Assembly (NCBI GenBank): GCA_965119715.1
Contig: OZ221969.1
Span: 992,001-1,056,000, forward strand
Reading direction: 5' to 3'
DNA: 64,000 nt
Source: JASBYZ01 sp029983705
GTDB taxonomy: Bacteria; Actinomycetota; Coriobacteriia; Coriobacteriales; JAEZZM01
Numbering within the stretch: position 1 is the stretch's first letter; the number at the start of each line of letters is the position of its first letter. Positions 62,152 through 64,000 of the stretch are shown here, piece after piece. The notes beneath the pieces were generated by a model. It made no database searches and was not told the origin of the DNA. It worked only from the letters and a program-made list of their open reading frames with translations. The position numbers were made by a program, and so were the translations under genes.

Positions 62152-62211
62152 ACCGTTCACGGACACATACATACCGTTCACTTTGATAGGCTTACCTAGA
62201 ATTTAGATAAT
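62152..62211 (+). promoter_or_regulatory. Promoter with paired activator-type repeats
   Basis: TTGATA (62183-62188) and GATAAT (62206-62211) are 17 bp apart, 35 bp ahead of the molybdoenzyme ATG. Just upstream lie two direct repeats of ACCGTTCAC at 62152-62160 and 62173-62181, 21 bp apart, two helical turns. The second ends one base before the -35, as expected for an activator. Confidence 0.65.
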
Positions 62212-62246
62212 ACCGGTCGTACTTATTCAAATGGAAGGGGAGATCT

Positions 62247-64000
62247 ATGGATAAGAACGTTTCGAGAAGGGGATTTGTTGGTGCAAGTGCTGCATTGGGA
62301 TCGCTTTTAGCACTTGGCGCTTGTAGTAACGCTAACGTGGGAGATACGCCAGCAAATGATTCTTCTAAAGAGAGTTCCAAAACATCCACAACAGCTCAAG
62401 TTTCTCAAGACCCAAGAGAGGGTTGTGAGGTAAGCAATAACTGGTGTCAGATGTGTGGAGCTGCTCAAACTAACTGCTGCGTTACTTGCTATACAAAAGA
62501 TGGCAAGCTTATTTACATCGAAGGTAATCCTGATGCAGGAAATAACGGTGGACAAGAAACCCATTCTATTTGCTTAAAAGGTAACGCTGCGGTATCTATG
62601 CCATATTCACCACAAAGAATTCAGTATCCTATGAAACGTGTGGGCGAGAAGGGCGAAGGTAAATTTGAGAGAATTACCTGGGAACAAGCTATCAAAGAGA
62701 TTGCTGCTAAGTTTAAAGAAAATAAAGAAAAATACGGCCCAGAATCTCTAGGTATCTTATCGCCAGAATTTTATCCAGTACTTGGTACTCTAGGTAGAAG
62801 ATTCTTAAACGTTTACGGCTCACCTAATTACATGCACTCTGGAATTTGTGCGCTTCAAAGAATGGCTGCAGGAAAAATTTCTATTGGTAAAGCCAAAACA
62901 GCACCTGCTCAAATGGACAAAACTAAACTTCTAGTTGTGTGGGGCGCTAACTACGGCAACTCCGGTATGAACAAAGGAAACCCAGCCAAACACGTTAAGG
63001 CACAAGAAAAGGGCATGAAGGTTATTTCTATCAAGCCAATGCTTGACCCTATGGCTGCTCGCTCAGATATTTGGATGCCAATTAGACCTGGTACTGATGC
63101 TGCACTTGGTCTTGCTTTCTTAAACGTGATTATTGGCGAAGAACTCTACGATAAAGAGTTTGTAGAAAACTGGACAGTTGGATTTGATGAGCTTGCAGAG
63201 CATGTTAAGCCATTTACTCCAGCATGGGCATCAGAGATTACTGGACTTGAAGAGTCACAGATTAATGAAGTAGCTCATATGCTTGGAACTGAGTCACCTC
63301 TTGGAATCATTTATGGTAACGGTATCTGTGACCAAGCAAACGATGGTAACTGGCAGGCAGTTATCCCATGTCTAATCTCAGCTATCACCGGAAACTTAGA
63401 TATACCGGGTGGCGGTGGAGCTGCCAAAAAGATGCCTGAACCTCTTATCAAGCTTAAACCTATTGATAGGCTTACTGATAGACTTCAAGCTTCTGATGAG
63501 GATAAGGCTAAGGGATACCACGCAGGTATGGCAAAACTTAATGCGCCAGAGTTTCCTCGTTGGTACCAAAATCCTAAGACCTGGGAAAGCGGTCCAAATA
63601 CTGCCTACTTTAAAGGCATCATGTCTATATTGACCGAGAAGCCCTATCCAATTAAAACTTTACTGGGCCAAAAATCAAATCCTATGTCTTCAACCAGACA
63701 ACCTAAAAAGGTAGCTGAAGCGCTTAAAAAATGTGACTGCTATGTTGTGATGGATACCACCTGGAACTCCTCATGTGACTATGCAGACTATGTGCTTCCA
63801 GCAGCAACCGGATATGAAACCAGTCATCAGATAGCCGTTAAAAATAGACCAAACGGTACCTTTATTGGAATGAATAACGGCACCATTGAGCCAATGTATG
63901 AGTCAAAAAGCGACTGGCAGTTCTATCTTGATTTAGCAGTTGAACTTGGCATGGGTGAGGACTTTTGGAATGGTGATATGGATGAGTGCTTGCGTGAGCA
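62247..64000 (+). CDS. Tat-exported molybdopterin oxidoreductase, partial (3' end outside window)
   Basis: The first 584 residues of a DMSO-reductase-superfamily large subunit that runs past the window edge. A twin-arginine signal SRRGFVGASA and lipobox-like LGAC begin it. The 4Fe-4S site is WCQMCGAAQTNCCVTC with SICLKGN. It continues with RITWEQAIKEIAAKF, VVWGANYGNSG and ITGNLDIPGGGG. GICALQRMA (about 208-216) lies where a Mo ligand is expected. Substrate unknown. AAGGGGAGA precedes the ATG. Its promoter carries paired repeats that suggest an activator. It shows no close likeness to the enzyme at 1771. Confidence 0.85.
   Translation, partial: MDKNVSRRGFVGASAALGSLLALGACSNANVGDTPANDSSKESSKTSTTAQVSQDPREGCEVSNNWCQMCGAAQTNCCVTCYTKDGKLIYIEGNPDAGNNGGQETHSICLKGNAAVSMPYSPQRIQYPMKRVGEKGEGKFERITWEQAIKEIAAKFKENKEKYGPESLGILSPEFYPVLGTLGRRFLNVYGSPNYMHSGICALQRMAAGKISIGKAKTAPAQMDKTKLLVVWGANYGNSGMNKGNPAKHVKAQEKGMKVISIKPMLDPMAARSDIWMPIRPGTDAALGLAFLNVIIGEELYDKEFVENWTVGFDELAEHVKPFTPAWASEITGLEESQINEVAHMLGTESPLGIIYGNGICDQANDGNWQAVIPCLISAITGNLDIPGGGGAAKKMPEPLIKLKPIDRLTDRLQASDEDKAKGYHAGMAKLNAPEFPRWYQNPKTWESGPNTAYFKGIMSILTEKPYPIKTLLGQKSNPMSSTRQPKKVAEALKKCDCYVVMDTTWNSSCDYADYVLPAATGYETSHQIAVKNRPNGTFIGMNNGTIEPMYESKSDWQFYLDLAVELGMGEDFWNGDMDECLRE

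Overview
The window looks like chromosomal DNA of an anaerobic actinobacterium of the class Coriobacteriia, probably near the Eggerthellales. Three things point there. Translation and isoprenoid genes lie in long, tightly packed operons, many with TTG starts. Several molybdopterin, flavin and haem oxidoreductases carry Tat or lipoprotein signals. A membrane-bound LuxR-type regulator stands divergent to a secreted flavoprotein reductase. The sequence is visibly AT-rich for that group, so the genus stays open.

Layout: (1) 1-1520: end of ffh, three evenly spaced palindromes, and a convergent DUF3783-type gene. (2) 1771-5519: a Tat-exported tetrathionate-reductase-like catalytic subunit with its 4Fe-4S partner, but no membrane subunit. 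(3) 5674-11084: rpsP-khpA-rimM-trmD-lepB-glyQ-glyS. (4) 11097-16552: PPDK and its regulatory protein, dgt and a MOSC protein. (5) 16718-23094: rplS, rnhB, yraN, comM-like, dprA, trmFO and a Xer recombinase. (6) 23184-26631: a tyrosine-phosphatase-like protein and two secreted proteins with a sulfite-oxidase-like fold, one fused to three c-type haem motifs and the other split in two frames. (7) 26794-39168: an orphan RHH protein, rpsB-tsf, a hydroxyacid dehydrogenase, then pyrH-frr-uppS-cdsA-dxr-rseP-ispG-proS and an FmdE-like gene. (8) 39222-43240: tRNA-Ala, a sortase-anchored surface protein, a small membrane protein, a decayed mgtE, a broken trkH and an intact trkA. (9) 43339-47282: an extracytoplasmic thiol-redox module (TlpA lipoprotein, membrane polyferredoxin, 48-residue CXXC protein) divergent from a two-component system. 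(10) 47406-57086: nrdDG with a NrdR box, a purine deaminase/phosphorylase pair, glutathione peroxidase, a hydroxyacyl-CoA dehydrogenase, LemA/DUF3137 and a C69 dipeptidase. (11) 57134-64000: LuxR regulator, FAD fumarate-reductase-like enzyme, NDH-2-like enzyme, and the start of another Tat-exported molybdoenzyme.

How the genes fit together: the housekeeping blocks are ordinary. The accessory genes describe an anaerobe that passes electrons to several alternative extracytoplasmic acceptors. NDH-2 could feed quinones, while separate MPT, flavin and haem reductases would use different acceptors under LuxR or two-component control. The MOSC and FmdE-like proteins fit a molybdenum-centred metabolism, by inference only. 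The most puzzling locus is 23896-26631, where sulfite-oxidase-type folds carry Sec-type rather than twin-arginine signals. Most functional statements rest on recognised motifs; no database search was possible.
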